From the NCBI RefSeq assembly GCF_002115825.1, contig NZ_JFJZ01000002.1, positions 248,001 to 312,000 on the forward strand: 64,000 nucleotides of DNA, read 5' to 3'. The translations under genes and the position numbers were made by a program. The notes below the pieces were generated by a model. That model was not told where the DNA came from. It saw nothing but the letters and a program-made list of their open reading frames with translations, and searched no databases. Source of the stretch: Thalassospira sp. MCCC 1A01428 (GTDB lineage: Bacteria > Pseudomonadota > Alphaproteobacteria > Rhodospirillales > Thalassospiraceae). This document shows, in pieces, positions 48,773 to 58,233 of the stretch (the first letter of the stretch is position 1; each line of letters opens with the position of its first letter).

Positions 48773-48803
48773 TGCAATGCGTTAAAAACCGTATTTTGCC
48801 GCA

Positions 48804-48832
48804 TTGACAGGGGGCGGGAATCTCTTGATACT
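48804..48832 (+). promoter_or_regulatory. Sigma-70-type promoter of argD-argF
   Basis: A consensus TTGACA (48804-48809), 17-base spacer and GATACT (48827-48832), about 70 bases before the argD GTG. Confidence 0.65.
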
Positions 48833-48909
48833 CCGCAGCTTTCCGGTATTCTGCCGGTGCTGACCAGATGGTCAGGAATGGAATTTTACCCTAATCGAGG
48901 ACATAAACT

Positions 48910-50082
48910 GTGATTACACCCGTCATGCCGACTTATGCGCGGGCCGATTTGGCCTTTGAGAAAGGTGAAGGACCTTATCTCTATGCGCAGGATGGGCGAC
49001 GATTCCTCGATTTCGGGTCGGGTGTGGCCGTGAACTGCCTGGGCCATGCGCATCCGCATTTGGTGGAAGCGATTACCGAACAGGCTAAAAAGGTTTGGCA
49101 TACGTCGAACCTGTACCGGGTGCCGGGCCAGGAAAAACTGGCAAAACGGTTTGTCGAGCATACCTTTGCCGATACCGTGTTTTTCTGCAATTCCGGTGCC
49201 GAAGCCAACGAAGCGGGCCTGAAAATGCTGCGCCGTTATCAGTATGTGAATGGCCATTCTGAGAAGAATCGCATTCTGGTTGCCAGCAACGCCTTTCACG
49301 GGCGGACCATTGGCACCTTAACTGCCGGTGCCAGCGATAAATACCGCGAAGGTTTTGGCCCGATGCCCGAAGGGTTTGATCGGGTGGCATTTGGCAATTT
49401 GAATGAGTTGCGCAATGCCATTAGCGAAAAAACTGCCGGTATTCTGGTGGAACCGATTCAGGGTGAAGGCGGTATTATGCCCGCCCCGAAAGGATACCTT
49501 GAAGGTTTACGCAAGGCGGCCGACGAATATGGTCTGCTGGTGATGTTTGACGAAGTGCAAACCGGCATTGGCCGGACCGGCAAGCTGTTTGCCTATGAAT
49601 GGTCCGATATGCTGCCCGACATTATTTCTTCGGCCAAGGGACTTGGCGGGGGATTTCCGGTCGGCGCCCTTTTGGCCAATGAAAAGGCAGCAGCGGCCTT
49701 AACACCGGGTATGCATGGCTCCACCTTTGGCGGTAATCCGCTGGCGATGGCGGCGGCAAACGCGGTGCTGGACGAAGTTTTAAAGCCGGGATTTTTCGAT
49801 AACGTTCTGGCCATGAGCAAATTGATCCGTGACGGGTTGGCAGCGATTGCCAAAAAACATCCCGGTTTCATTGACGAGGTGCGTGGCACCGGCTTGCTTT
49901 TGGGCATGAAAATGGTCCCGAACAATGGTGATGTGGTGGGCAAATTGCGCGACCAAAACCTGCTGACGGTTCCGGCAGGCGATAATGTTGTGCGGTTGTT
50001 ACCGCCGTTAAACATCACGAAAACCCAGGTGGACGAGGCGCTGGCGGCGATTGATGCCGTGGCGGCTGCCTTTACCTCGTAA
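48910..50082 (+). CDS. argD: Acetylornithine transaminase
   Basis: 390 aa from GTG 48910 (GAGG upstream). PLP-dependent class III aminotransferase converting N-acetylglutamate semialdehyde to N-acetylornithine. 'FLDFGSGVAVNCLGHAHP', the phosphate-binding 'CNSGAEANE' (93-101), 'NAFHGRT', 'FDEVQTGIGRTG' and the Schiff-base Lys243 in 'SSAKGLGGGFPVGA' are in place. argF follows after 11 bases, forming an argD-argF operon. Confidence 0.95.
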   Translation: MITPVMPTYARADLAFEKGEGPYLYAQDGRRFLDFGSGVAVNCLGHAHPHLVEAITEQAKKVWHTSNLYRVPGQEKLAKRFVEHTFADTVFFCNSGAEANEAGLKMLRRYQYVNGHSEKNRILVASNAFHGRTIGTLTAGASDKYREGFGPMPEGFDRVAFGNLNELRNAISEKTAGILVEPIQGEGGIMPAPKGYLEGLRKAADEYGLLVMFDEVQTGIGRTGKLFAYEWSDMLPDIISSAKGLGGGFPVGALLANEKAAAALTPGMHGSTFGGNPLAMAAANAVLDEVLKPGFFDNVLAMSKLIRDGLAAIAKKHPGFIDEVRGTGLLLGMKMVPNNGDVVGKLRDQNLLTVPAGDNVVRLLPPLNITKTQVDEALAAIDAVAAAFTS

Positions 50083-50093
50083 GGAATAAGTTA

Positions 50094-51011
50094 ATGACGG
50101 ATATCAGACATTTTCTGGATATCGAGGGCATGTCCACCGGGACACTGCACGATATTCTGACGTTGGGAGATAACGAAAAGGCAGGCAAAGCCCCATTTGG
50201 GGCCAAGCCGCTGGCAGGTAAAACGCTGGCCCTTATTTTTGAAAAGCCTTCGACCCGAACCCGCGTTTCCTTTGAAGTCGGCATGCGCCAGCTTGGTGGG
50301 GATGTGGTCGTGCTTGATGCCGCCAGCAGCCAGCTTGGCCGGGGCGAAACCATTGCCGATACGGCGCGTGTTCTTTCGCGCTATGTTGATGCCATCATGA
50401 TCCGCACCACCGATGAATCCAAATTGCTGGAACTGGCACAATATGCCACCGTTCCCGTGATTAACGGTTTGACCGATCAAAGCCACCCCTGCCAGATCAT
50501 GGCGGATTTGATGACAGTGCGGGAGCATAAAGGCAAGCTTGACGGGCTTAAATTTGCCTGGGTCGGTGATGGCAACAATGTTTCGACATCGATGATTCAT
50601 GCGACGTCGAAATTTGGTTTCTCGCTTGATATGGCCTGTCCGGTGGGGTTCCGCCCGCAGCAGGGCCTGATCGAGGCTGCGAATTCCGCAGGCGGAAAAG
50701 TCCGCCTTACCGAATTTGACGATGCCCTGGCCGGGGCCGATGTGGTTGTGACCGATTGCTGGGTGTCGATGGGCGACAAGGATGCCGATGCCCGCATGAA
50801 GGCCCTGGCCCCCTATCAGGTTAATGCCGCGGCAATGGCAAAGGCGAACAAGGATGCCCTGTTCATGCACTGCCTGCCCGCGCACCGCAATGAAGAAGTC
50901 ACCGACGCCGTTATTGATGGCCCGCAATCTGTGGTGTTTGACGAAGCTGAAAATCGTCTGCATGCACAAAAGGGCATTCTGCTATACTGCTTTAACGGCT
51001 TGCCTGCATAA
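50094..51011 (+). CDS. argF: Ornithine carbamoyltransferase
   Basis: 305 aa. Makes citrulline from ornithine and carbamoyl phosphate. Carbamoyl-phosphate motif 'STRTR' (53-57), 'HPCQIMADLMT', and the ornithine-binding 'MHCLPAHRNEEVTDAVIDG' motif with the conserved Cys identify it as OTC rather than aspartate carbamoyltransferase. Second gene of the argDF operon; terminated just downstream. Confidence 0.97.
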   Translation: MTDIRHFLDIEGMSTGTLHDILTLGDNEKAGKAPFGAKPLAGKTLALIFEKPSTRTRVSFEVGMRQLGGDVVVLDAASSQLGRGETIADTARVLSRYVDAIMIRTTDESKLLELAQYATVPVINGLTDQSHPCQIMADLMTVREHKGKLDGLKFAWVGDGNNVSTSMIHATSKFGFSLDMACPVGFRPQQGLIEAANSAGGKVRLTEFDDALAGADVVVTDCWVSMGDKDADARMKALAPYQVNAAAMAKANKDALFMHCLPAHRNEEVTDAVIDGPQSVVFDEAENRLHAQKGILLYCFNGLPA

Positions 51012-51040
51012 AAATTCGTCCTAGATTAGGGACAGATTTT

Positions 51041-51067
51041 AGGGCGAACAGTAATGTTCGCCCTTTT
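51041..51067 (+). terminator. Terminator after argF
   Basis: A 10-bp perfect stem (AGGGCGAACA / TGTTCGCCCT) with GTAA loop and TTTT tail, 29 bases after the stop. Confidence 0.9.
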
Positions 51068-51104
51068 GGCATTTGAAACGAATTGCAACCATCGGAATCT
51101 GATC

Positions 51105-52082
51105 ATGCAAGTTGCTGTCGATTTTTGTCAGCCCTTTACGTTGGAACATTCCAACATCCGTGGCCGCTTTGCCCGCCTGGGGCCAAGTGTGCAAACCATT
51201 GTCGGGCAGCATAATTATCCGCCACTGGCAAACGACCTGCTGGCTGAAATCATAGCGCTGGCGGTTTTGCTGTCATCCGCCCTGAAATATGAAGGGCTTT
51301 TCACCCTGCAAACGTCGTCTGACGGGCCGATCAGCATGCTGGTGGTTGACGTGGATAGCGATGGCAACATGCGCGCATGCCTGCGGGTGGACGAAGAACG
51401 GCTAAACGCCATGATCGCTGCCGAGGAAGGTGGCGAAGACGCGTTGCGTGGCAAGGTTCACAAACTGATGGGGCATGGGCATATTGCCTTTACCGTCGAT
51501 CAGGGCGATGACCACGAACGCTATCAGGGCATTGTTTCGCTGGAAGGCGAAACGCTGTCGGAATGCGCAGAATCCTATTTCAGGCAGTCTGAACAGCTTG
51601 AAACCGCCTTTAAAATGGAAGTCCATCGTGGTGAAACCGACCGTGACTGGTGGGTTGGCGGTATGTTTGTGCAACGCCTGCCCGGCAGTGCCTCGGGCGA
51701 TGCCCTAACCCCGGAACAGGATGCCGAATGGCAGGATAACTGGAACCGGGCCAAAATCCTGATGGCAAGTGCCACGGCAACCGAACTGGTGGATATTTCG
51801 CTATCGGCCCACGATCTGATCTGGCGGTTGTTTCACGAAGAAGAACCGCGTGTATTTGATCAGGACCATCTGCAGTTCAAATGCCGCTGTTCACGCCACA
51901 AAATCGAAGGGGCGCTGGCGTCCTATCCGCTGGAAGAATTGCTTGATATGCGCGAAGCCCATACCAATGAGGTTGGCGTGACGTGCCAGTTCTGCAATGC
52001 ACATTACGGTTTTAACGAAGCCGACCTGCGGGCATTGAAAGCGGATAATACAGCCGAACACGAAGCCGGATCCGGCGCGTAA
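51105..52082 (+). CDS. hslO: Redox-regulated chaperone Hsp33
   Basis: 325 aa from ATG 51105; the upstream frame extends into the argF terminator. Holdase activated by oxidation and unfolding. The N-terminal domain has 'QPFTLEHSNIRGRFARLGPSV'. The C-terminal zinc redox switch is Cys260-x-Cys262 ... Cys294-x2-Cys297 ('FKCRCS', 'CQFC'), the invariant C-x-C, C-x2-C arrangement. The tail after residue 315 is short and acidic. Confidence 0.95.
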   Translation: MQVAVDFCQPFTLEHSNIRGRFARLGPSVQTIVGQHNYPPLANDLLAEIIALAVLLSSALKYEGLFTLQTSSDGPISMLVVDVDSDGNMRACLRVDEERLNAMIAAEEGGEDALRGKVHKLMGHGHIAFTVDQGDDHERYQGIVSLEGETLSECAESYFRQSEQLETAFKMEVHRGETDRDWWVGGMFVQRLPGSASGDALTPEQDAEWQDNWNRAKILMASATATELVDISLSAHDLIWRLFHEEEPRVFDQDHLQFKCRCSRHKIEGALASYPLEELLDMREAHTNEVGVTCQFCNAHYGFNEADLRALKADNTAEHEAGSGA

Positions 52083-52163
52083 GGGCCAAAAAAGCCTTTA
52101 ATGCCAACATGGTCACAGGCTTGCCTTAATCCTTCTTCATCGTCACGATGACAAACAGCACCA

Positions 52164-52195
52164 AACCTCATTGATCAAAGCCGATCAATGAGGTT
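52164..52195. terminator. Stem-loop after hslO, probable terminator
   Basis: A 13-bp perfect stem (AACCTCATTGATC / GATCAATGAGGTT) with a 6-nt loop but only a weak T tail (CTTGGTT). Confidence 0.45.
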
Positions 52196-52371
52196 CTTGG
52201 TTGGCGTGTAGGCTTTGCCGATGCCTTTGCCTTATGTGGCATGTGGCACAGGGCGTGTAGCGCCGCCGCGATGTCTTGCTCTTGCCGGGATATCTTATAG
52301 AGAGCCGGTATAAAAAGCCGGGGGATGACCCCGGTTCGATATGTGATGATAATGTTTTGGAGAACGGGGTC

Positions 52372-52968
52372 ATGATGGGGTTGTCTATGCGTGGCATAAG
52401 CCTGGCGTTGGCAGGGGGAATGGCAATGATGATGGCGGCGTGTAGCAGCGCCCCTGTTCAAACGTATCCCGATGTTACATGGCGGCATCTGCAACCAATT
52501 GCCTTTTCGGCGGGGCCGGTTGAAAAAGTTGCGGCTTATGGTGTGCCTGCGGCAAATGATTTGCAACCTGATTTGCCCTTTAATCTGGGCCGGATGGCGA
52601 TGAACTGGCCTGATGACCGGTTACAAACCGTTGACACCAATGATATTTTGCGCTACAGCGTCACCGATGCTGAAATTACCACGGCCAATCTTAAAACCAA
52701 AAGCGGCATAACCGGCATGTTCACCGATGACCAGTCGCAAAAGGTTGATCTTAAGGTCGGTGCGAAGCTGGAACTGATGTCGGAAGATGGCACGCCAAAA
52801 GGTGAGGTTGCCGCAGTGGTTGAACGCAGCCGGACCCTGTCAGAATCGATGTCTGTGGCCCAGCGTGAAAAAGCAATTTACAACGAAACCGCCGCCCTTT
52901 TGATGGACCTTGACCGTGAACTGGACAAGCAAATCCACAAAAACCTGGCCCGGTACGTTTTGAAATAA
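52372..52968 (+). CDS. Predicted lipoprotein of unknown function
   Basis: 198 aa from ATG 52372 (GGAG about 10 nt upstream). Type II signal peptide with lipobox ending at Cys24 ('MMAAC-SSAP'), so it should be lipid-anchored in the envelope. The mature part has no recognised domain; 'YSVTDAEITTANLKTKSGITGMFTDDQSQKVDLKVGAKLEL' looks like beta-structure, and the C-terminus is helical ('YNETAALLMDLDRELDKQIHKNLARYVL'). No operon partner is evident. Confidence 0.75.
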   Translation: MMGLSMRGISLALAGGMAMMMAACSSAPVQTYPDVTWRHLQPIAFSAGPVEKVAAYGVPAANDLQPDLPFNLGRMAMNWPDDRLQTVDTNDILRYSVTDAEITTANLKTKSGITGMFTDDQSQKVDLKVGAKLELMSEDGTPKGEVAAVVERSRTLSESMSVAQREKAIYNETAALLMDLDRELDKQIHKNLARYVLK

Positions 52969-53083
52969 CCTGGGCGGGAAAATTTCTCAATCCAGGATGA
53001 ATTACCGCGCAAGATGTGATGCAATGGCAGGGTAACCCTGATGAACGCCCGGGCGCAGGCTCCGGTTTGACTGGGATTGGTCG

Positions 53084-54220
53084 ATGATTGCGGTGCCCTT
53101 GCCATTTGTTGTTGCCCTGGTTCTGGGCATTTATGCCTTGCGGCTTGGCGCGCGGTGGCGGCTTGACCGTCGCGTGCGTCGCCCGGTGATCTTTGCGCTG
53201 GCCTGTGCCACCTTGCTGGTGGCTGTTGGTTTGCGCTGGCAATTTGACATCGCATTTTTTCGGTTTTTATTGCCGGTTCTGGCATCTGTTTTACCCGTTA
53301 TTTCCTGGATCTGCTTTGCCAGTTTTGATCCGCCCTTGCTGACATGGCGGCGGGTGGTAACGCATGGCTTTTTTACGGCATTGATTTTGCTGTGTTCGCT
53401 GACATGGGATTACTGGCATCCGCCGATTGATTTTTTGTTGTGCGCCCAGTTTGCAGTTTATGGCCTGTTGTTGCTGCGCCGGGCGGGGGCGGGTGATCGT
53501 TTTTACGGTGATATCAACATTGGTGAAATTGGTTCGGCCCGGCGCATTGTTGCCGCGGCCGGGGGTGTGTTGATTTTATCAGCCCTTGTCGATGCGGGCA
53601 TTGCCCTTGATTTTGCCTGGCAAAACGGCCTTCATGTCCGCGAAATTGTTGCCAGTGGTAATGCCGTTATGCTGGCGTTTTGCGTGTTCTTGATTGTGCG
53701 CCTTGGCAGGCATGTGGCCCCGGCGCCCGCATATGGCGAACCGGTTGAGGCTGAGCAGGAAACCCCAAGCCGGTCACAACACAGTGTGACCCCCGGCACG
53801 TCGGTAAACCATGAAAATGCAGCATCTGATCGCGATATTGCCGCAGTAATTGACCAGCTCATGCAAACACGCAAACTATACCGTGATCCGGCTTTGACGC
53901 TGGACCGGCTTTCACGCCGGGCCATTATCCCGGCGCGCGATATTTCACTGGCGATCAACCGGTTTTATGGGCGCAATATTTCGTGCATCATTAACGAATA
54001 TCGAATTGCCGAGGCAACGCAATTACTGGCCGATACGGACAAAACCGTTACTGATATTCAGTTCGATTGCGGGTTTCAGACCAAATCAAACTTCAATCGC
54101 GAATTTCGCCGGGTAACGGGCATGAGCCCACGTGACTATCGTAATCGCAATGCTAACCAGCCCGGCACATTCATGACGCCGTTTAATGCTGTGCCAGAAA
54201 CGCAAGAATCCGTTGGCTAA
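53084..54220 (+). CDS. AraC family regulator with seven-helix membrane domain
   Basis: 378 aa. The first 210 residues contain about seven hydrophobic helices (near 5-21, 37-52, 59-82, 93-109, 117-135, 152-176 and 186-206). The C-terminal 100 residues are an AraC double helix-turn-helix ('LTLDRLSRRAIIPARDISLAINRFYGRNISCIINEYRIAEA', 'VTDIQFDCGFQTKSNFNREFRRVTGMSPRDYR'). This fused membrane-sensor plus AraC layout is known but sparsely studied. It is expected to bind DNA while anchored in the inner membrane. Its last 38 bases overlap the convergent hydrolase gene. Confidence 0.88.
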   Translation: MIAVPLPFVVALVLGIYALRLGARWRLDRRVRRPVIFALACATLLVAVGLRWQFDIAFFRFLLPVLASVLPVISWICFASFDPPLLTWRRVVTHGFFTALILLCSLTWDYWHPPIDFLLCAQFAVYGLLLLRRAGAGDRFYGDINIGEIGSARRIVAAAGGVLILSALVDAGIALDFAWQNGLHVREIVASGNAVMLAFCVFLIVRLGRHVAPAPAYGEPVEAEQETPSRSQHSVTPGTSVNHENAASDRDIAAVIDQLMQTRKLYRDPALTLDRLSRRAIIPARDISLAINRFYGRNISCIINEYRIAEATQLLADTDKTVTDIQFDCGFQTKSNFNREFRRVTGMSPRDYRNRNANQPGTFMTPFNAVPETQESVG

Positions 54221-55223
54221 CGGCGTGATGAATGCGGGTGCGATCCCCGTTAATGCCATCCTTGCAAATAATGCCATCCCCCGGTGTATCGTCTTCCAGC
54301 AATGCAATGGCGTTTGCCTTGCACAATTGTAAAAAGCTGAAATGGGCGGCGTTTTTAAACACGCTGATTTCCCTGAATTTGGCCGGTAGATGATTAAACA
54401 GATAGCGAGATTCAAGTTCTGATGGAACTTTGGGGGTTGGGCTGCCTGCGGCAATAATCAGTACCGGGATGTTAATATGGGCAAGGCTGTCTTCGCTAAA
54501 ACCCCGTGCCAGCCCAAGATCAAGCGACACAACCCATTTTATACGTGGATCGCGCATATCCTGTGCCAGTTTGGTGCGCTCAGCGATGGTTTTGCCAATG
54601 GCAAAGTTGCGAACAACATCACAGGCGGCCAAATCGGGGTGGGTTTCACAATCACGCGTCATTTTGTCGGCATCCATGCGTGCGCCTGCTACCTCAAGGG
54701 CCGTCCAACCGCCCAGCGAATGGCCAATGACCGTGATGTTTTCCCGGTCGATATGCCCGGACCACAGGGCGTGGCCTTCCAGTTCTGAAATCACATGCGA
54801 AATATCGCCCGCCCGCTGCCACAGCAACGCGCCGGTTGCGGGTTCAAGGTCGCGGCTGGTGGTGCCGGGGTGGTTAATGGCGGCAACAATATACCCGGCC
54901 CGTACCAGTGTTGTTGCCAACCACGCCTGATTGCGCCAGTTACCGCCAAACCCGTGCGACACTACAACCAGCGGATGGCGGGTGTTATCGGGCGTGGCAT
55001 CAACAAGGGCGCGCTGGCCGACAAAGGCCGCGTTATCGGCTATCAGGCTGACGGGGTGGCTGGTCGCAACGGCAGGATACCAGATAACCCCAGCAAGGGC
55101 GCGGAAAGGGCCATTTGCCGGGATTTCAAGTTTTTGAAAACCGGGTTCCTGTGCATGGGCAGGGGAAAACTGAATGGCAATCAGGCCCAGCACAAGCACA
55201 GACATTAAACAAAATTGACGCAT
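54183..55223 (-). CDS. Secreted alpha/beta hydrolase (dienelactone hydrolase / PAF-acetylhydrolase-like)
   Basis: 346 aa from ATG 55223 (AAAGG 7 nt upstream). Sec signal peptide ending near 'SPAHA' (24). 'PLVVVSHGFGG' is the oxyanion region and the nucleophile is Ser169 in 'GHSLGG'. The C-terminal 'FKNAAHFSFL' supplies the probable His. The N-terminal 'GVIWYPA' and 'NHPGTTSRDL' match periplasmic predicted dienelactone hydrolases related to platelet-activating-factor acetylhydrolase. The substrate is unknown. The 3' ends of this gene and the AraC gene overlap. Confidence 0.8.
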   Translation of the reverse strand: MRQFCLMSVLVLGLIAIQFSPAHAQEPGFQKLEIPANGPFRALAGVIWYPAVATSHPVSLIADNAAFVGQRALVDATPDNTRHPLVVVSHGFGGNWRNQAWLATTLVRAGYIVAAINHPGTTSRDLEPATGALLWQRAGDISHVISELEGHALWSGHIDRENITVIGHSLGGWTALEVAGARMDADKMTRDCETHPDLAACDVVRNFAIGKTIAERTKLAQDMRDPRIKWVVSLDLGLARGFSEDSLAHINIPVLIIAAGSPTPKVPSELESRYLFNHLPAKFREISVFKNAAHFSFLQLCKANAIALLEDDTPGDGIICKDGINGDRTRIHHAVSQRILAFLAQH

Positions 55224-55356
55224 CAAAGAAACCTTTCACGGGTAAGAAGATTGCTTTCTTTTGAGGCGAAATTCTTCCCGTTGGCGACCTTGATCGCGAT
55301 CTGGTTCCTTTTTGGCGAGGGTATTTTTGCCAAAACTAAAAAAATATCACCGCTGA

Positions 55357-55386
55357 GGGAATAATCCGCGTTGCCACCTGTCTAAC
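55357..55386 (+). promoter_or_regulatory. Candidate ECF-type promoter of the DUF305 gene
   Basis: GGGAATAA (55357-55364), 16 bases, then TCTAAC (55381-55386). The -35-like GGAA core is ECF-like and an ECF sigma gene lies 2.3 kb downstream. It ends 31 bases before the ATG. The same pair was not seen before the sigma gene. Confidence 0.35.
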
Positions 55387-55417
55387 TATTATCACATCCC
55401 GGACAGGAGCTGCCCCG

Positions 55418-55888
55418 ATGACCCTTCCCCGATTTCTAAGCCGCCATATTGGTGGTGCCCTGATGGTCTTTACCCTGCTGGGTGCTGGTGCTGCGTTTGC
55501 CCATAATGGTGTTGATCATAGCAAAAAACAGCCCGACGCCGTATCGGGCATGGCTATGGAAAGCCCAGCAAAATCCGGGGCGGCGACATCGGAAACCCTG
55601 GATCACGAACAGCCGTTTTTGCAGGGTAATGCCGCCGCAATGAGCAAAATGATGGCCGGGATGAATGTGCAACCTACCGGCGATATTGACCGCGATTTCG
55701 TTGCGATGATGGCCCCGCATCATCAGGGTGCCATTGATATGTGTGTTGCGTTTTTGCCTTATGCCCAAAACCCTCAGCTTAAACGTTTGTGTCAGGAAAT
55801 TATTGTGACGCAGCAGCAGGAAATTGCCGCGATGCTTTTAGCCATCGGCAAGGATCTGCCACCCTCAAGCCCGGCACCCACGCAGTAG
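55418..55888 (+). CDS. DUF305 family periplasmic protein
   Basis: 156 aa. Signal peptide ending near 'GAGAAFA' (28). The mature protein is Met/His-rich, with the DUF305 motif 'MMAPHHQGAIDMCVAFLPYAQNPQLKRLCQEIIVTQQQEIAAML' (His101-His102), a ferritin-like four-helix fragment. DUF305 proteins are often linked to copper or other metal stress, but the role is unproven. A cysteine pair (Cys109, Cys128) is present. Followed on the same strand by the beta-propeller gene after 223 bases. Confidence 0.85.
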   Translation: MTLPRFLSRHIGGALMVFTLLGAGAAFAHNGVDHSKKQPDAVSGMAMESPAKSGAATSETLDHEQPFLQGNAAAMSKMMAGMNVQPTGDIDRDFVAMMAPHHQGAIDMCVAFLPYAQNPQLKRLCQEIIVTQQQEIAAMLLAIGKDLPPSSPAPTQ

Positions 55889-56111
55889 TCGGCACCGTGC
55901 AAATCACCTGATTAATTACGGCGCACGCCCTTGCACGGTTTTTCAAAAAAACGTCCTGCTGTTTTGCCTGCCCTGAATGTGCCGGGCTTTCCACTGGCGC
56001 ATTCTGTTTCCGGGGTCAGGTTTGTTTTCCCGCCTGGCCCCGGCCTTTTCTCCCTCGCCAGTCTTTCCCGATCTCCCTTCTTCTCCCCAATCTGTAAATG
56101 TCTGGAAACCC

Positions 56112-57566
56112 ATGAAACGTTTATTCGCCTCAACCTTTTTAACCTGTAGCCTGTTTGCCGGGGTCAGTGCGGCATTGGCCGGGCAGGCACCACTGGCTGA
56201 TACGGCAAAGGATATTCCGATCAGCCACAACGATCGGGTTTATGCCGCCGAACAGTTTTCCAACACAGTTTCGGTGGTGGACCCGGCAGACAATAAATTG
56301 CTGGGTGTTATTCGCCTGGGCGACCCGCAACCCCGAAACTTAAGCCCGCTATATCGTGGGCAGGTGCTGGTGCATGGTATGGGTTTTGCGCCCGACCATA
56401 AAACGCTGGCCGTTGTTGCCGTGGGTAGTAATTCGATTTCCTTTATCGATACCGCCACCAACAGTGTCAAACACACCACTTATCTGGGCCGCTCTCCGCA
56501 CGAGGCGTTTTATACCCCCGACGGCAAGGAAGTGTGGGTGACCATTCGCGGCGAAGATTATGTTTCCGTGATTGATGCCGCCACCTTCGAGGAAAAGACC
56601 CGCATCAAGGTGCCCGCCGGGCCGGGCATGCAGATATTTTCGCCAGATGGCAAATATGGCTATGTCTGTTCGTCGTTTAACCCGGAAACACTGGTGATTT
56701 CGGTGGCAGACCATAAGGTGGTCGGCCATATCAAACAGGCCAGCCCGTTTTGCCCCAATATTGCCGCCAGCCCCGACGGCAAACAGGTTTGGTTTACGCT
56801 TAAAGACATTGGCAAGGTGCAGGTATTTGATGCACGCCCGCCCTTTGACGTGATCAAAACCATTGATACAGGACCGATCACCAACCACGTTAATCTGGTG
56901 CATAATGCCAATGGTACCTTTGCCTATGTCACCATTGGCGGGCTGAACCAGGTTAAGGTTTTTAATGCCAAAACGTTTGAACAGGTGGCAACTGTGCCGG
57001 TGGGCAAATTGCCACATGGCCTGTGGCCGTCGGGCGATGGTACGCGCATTTATGTGGGCCTGGAAAATGACGATGCCCTGGCCGCGATCGATACGCTGAC
57101 CAACAAGGTTGTGGCAACCGTTCCCATCGGGCAGGCCCCGCAGGCGGTGAATTATGTGCCAGGTGCCGTTACCAGTGGTGATGGTATGGCAAACCTGCAA
57201 CAGTTGGGGGAAACCGACAAGGCGGTACAGTTTGTGCTGCACCCGGTTGGTCATACTGACCAGCACCCCACCAGTGTGTCACTGTTTGATCAGGGCCTGA
57301 CACAGGTTGTTCAGGCATCGGTAAGCGGGTTGGAACCGAAAAAGGACTATGTGCTGGCCTTGTCCAACCATGCCGATGGCAGTGGGGCCTTGCAGGCGAT
57401 TGCCGCCTTTAAGGCCAACCCGGTTGGCGCGGGCATTGTCAACGCGCTTGGCCCTATTCGCCAGCTTGTTCAGGGTGAAGAAGGGGTCGCCAAACGGTAC
57501 CTGGTTATTGCCAATGGCACGGTTGCCAATATTGGCGCGCCCGTGCAGGTGCAGGCGGCGAATTAA
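56112..57566 (+). CDS. Periplasmic YVTN/YncE-like beta-propeller protein
   Basis: 484 aa from ATG 56112. Signal peptide ending near 'VSAALA' (23). The next 300 residues show repeated four-strand blades ('NTVSVVDPADNKLLGVIRLGD', 'NSISFIDTATNSVKHTTYLG', 'DYVSVIDAATFEEKTRIKVP', 'NQVKVFNAKTFEQVATVPVG', 'DALAAIDTLTNKVVATVPIG'), a seven-bladed YVTN propeller, followed by a C-terminal domain of about 120 residues that is not recognised. Possibly a surface or periplasmic binding protein. It sits between the DUF305 gene and the ECF sigma operon. Confidence 0.83.
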   Translation: MKRLFASTFLTCSLFAGVSAALAGQAPLADTAKDIPISHNDRVYAAEQFSNTVSVVDPADNKLLGVIRLGDPQPRNLSPLYRGQVLVHGMGFAPDHKTLAVVAVGSNSISFIDTATNSVKHTTYLGRSPHEAFYTPDGKEVWVTIRGEDYVSVIDAATFEEKTRIKVPAGPGMQIFSPDGKYGYVCSSFNPETLVISVADHKVVGHIKQASPFCPNIAASPDGKQVWFTLKDIGKVQVFDARPPFDVIKTIDTGPITNHVNLVHNANGTFAYVTIGGLNQVKVFNAKTFEQVATVPVGKLPHGLWPSGDGTRIYVGLENDDALAAIDTLTNKVVATVPIGQAPQAVNYVPGAVTSGDGMANLQQLGETDKAVQFVLHPVGHTDQHPTSVSLFDQGLTQVVQASVSGLEPKKDYVLALSNHADGSGALQAIAAFKANPVGAGIVNALGPIRQLVQGEEGVAKRYLVIANGTVANIGAPVQVQAAN

Positions 57567-57693
57567 GCCTGTTGAAGTGATATTGATGCTGCCCGGTGCC
57601 AATCATTTTAAACTGGTGCCGGGCAATATGTTTTGGGTGCCGTCATGAAAAACAGGTGTATTTCAACACCAGCCCGGGCCGGGGATCAGCGTG

Positions 57694-58233
57694 ATGCATG
57701 ATGATATGAGCCGAAAGATCGCGCCGCTTATTCCGGCATTGCGCCGTTATGCGCGCGCCCTGATGAAAAACCCCAATGCCGCCGATGATCTGGTACAGGA
57801 TTGTCTTGAACGGGCGATCAGCCGCTGGCATCAGCATCGTGTTGATGGCAATACCCGCACATGGATGTTTACGATTTTGCATAATCTGGCGGTCAATAAC
57901 TGGCAGCAGACGCGTTTTCGCGGGGTACATGTGGCGATTGATGATGTTGGTGATGCGGCATTTTCCCATCCACCGCAGCAGGATGAAAACCTGCATTTGA
58001 ATGATGTGATGACCGCCCTTGACCAGTTGCCAGATGATCAGCGCAGCGTTGTTTTGCTGATATCGGTCGAGGATTTATCCTATGCCGATGCCGCAAAGGT
58101 GCTGGGGGTGCCGGTGGGTACGGTGATGTCGCGTTTGTCACGCGGGCGCGAACGCCTGCATCAAATCCTTGCCGGGGCCGCAAATGGCACGGTAGAAAAA
58201 CCCCACGGACCAGCTTTGCGGAGGGTGAAATGA
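57694..58233 (+). CDS. ECF RNA polymerase sigma factor
   Basis: 179 aa from ATG 57694 (GGGGA 9 nt upstream; a GTG one codon earlier is possible). Sigma region 2: 'LRRYARALMKNPNAADDLVQDCLERAISRWHQH' and 'TWMFTILHNLAVNNWQQ'. Region 4: 'LDQLPDDQRSVVLLISVEDLSYADAAKVLGVPVGTVMSRLSRGRERL'. No C-terminal extension. Its last bases overlap the anti-sigma start (ATGA), showing coupling. It probably answers an envelope or metal signal, given the DUF305 and propeller genes upstream. Confidence 0.93.
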   Translation: MHDDMSRKIAPLIPALRRYARALMKNPNAADDLVQDCLERAISRWHQHRVDGNTRTWMFTILHNLAVNNWQQTRFRGVHVAIDDVGDAAFSHPPQQDENLHLNDVMTALDQLPDDQRSVVLLISVEDLSYADAAKVLGVPVGTVMSRLSRGRERLHQILAGAANGTVEKPHGPALRRVK

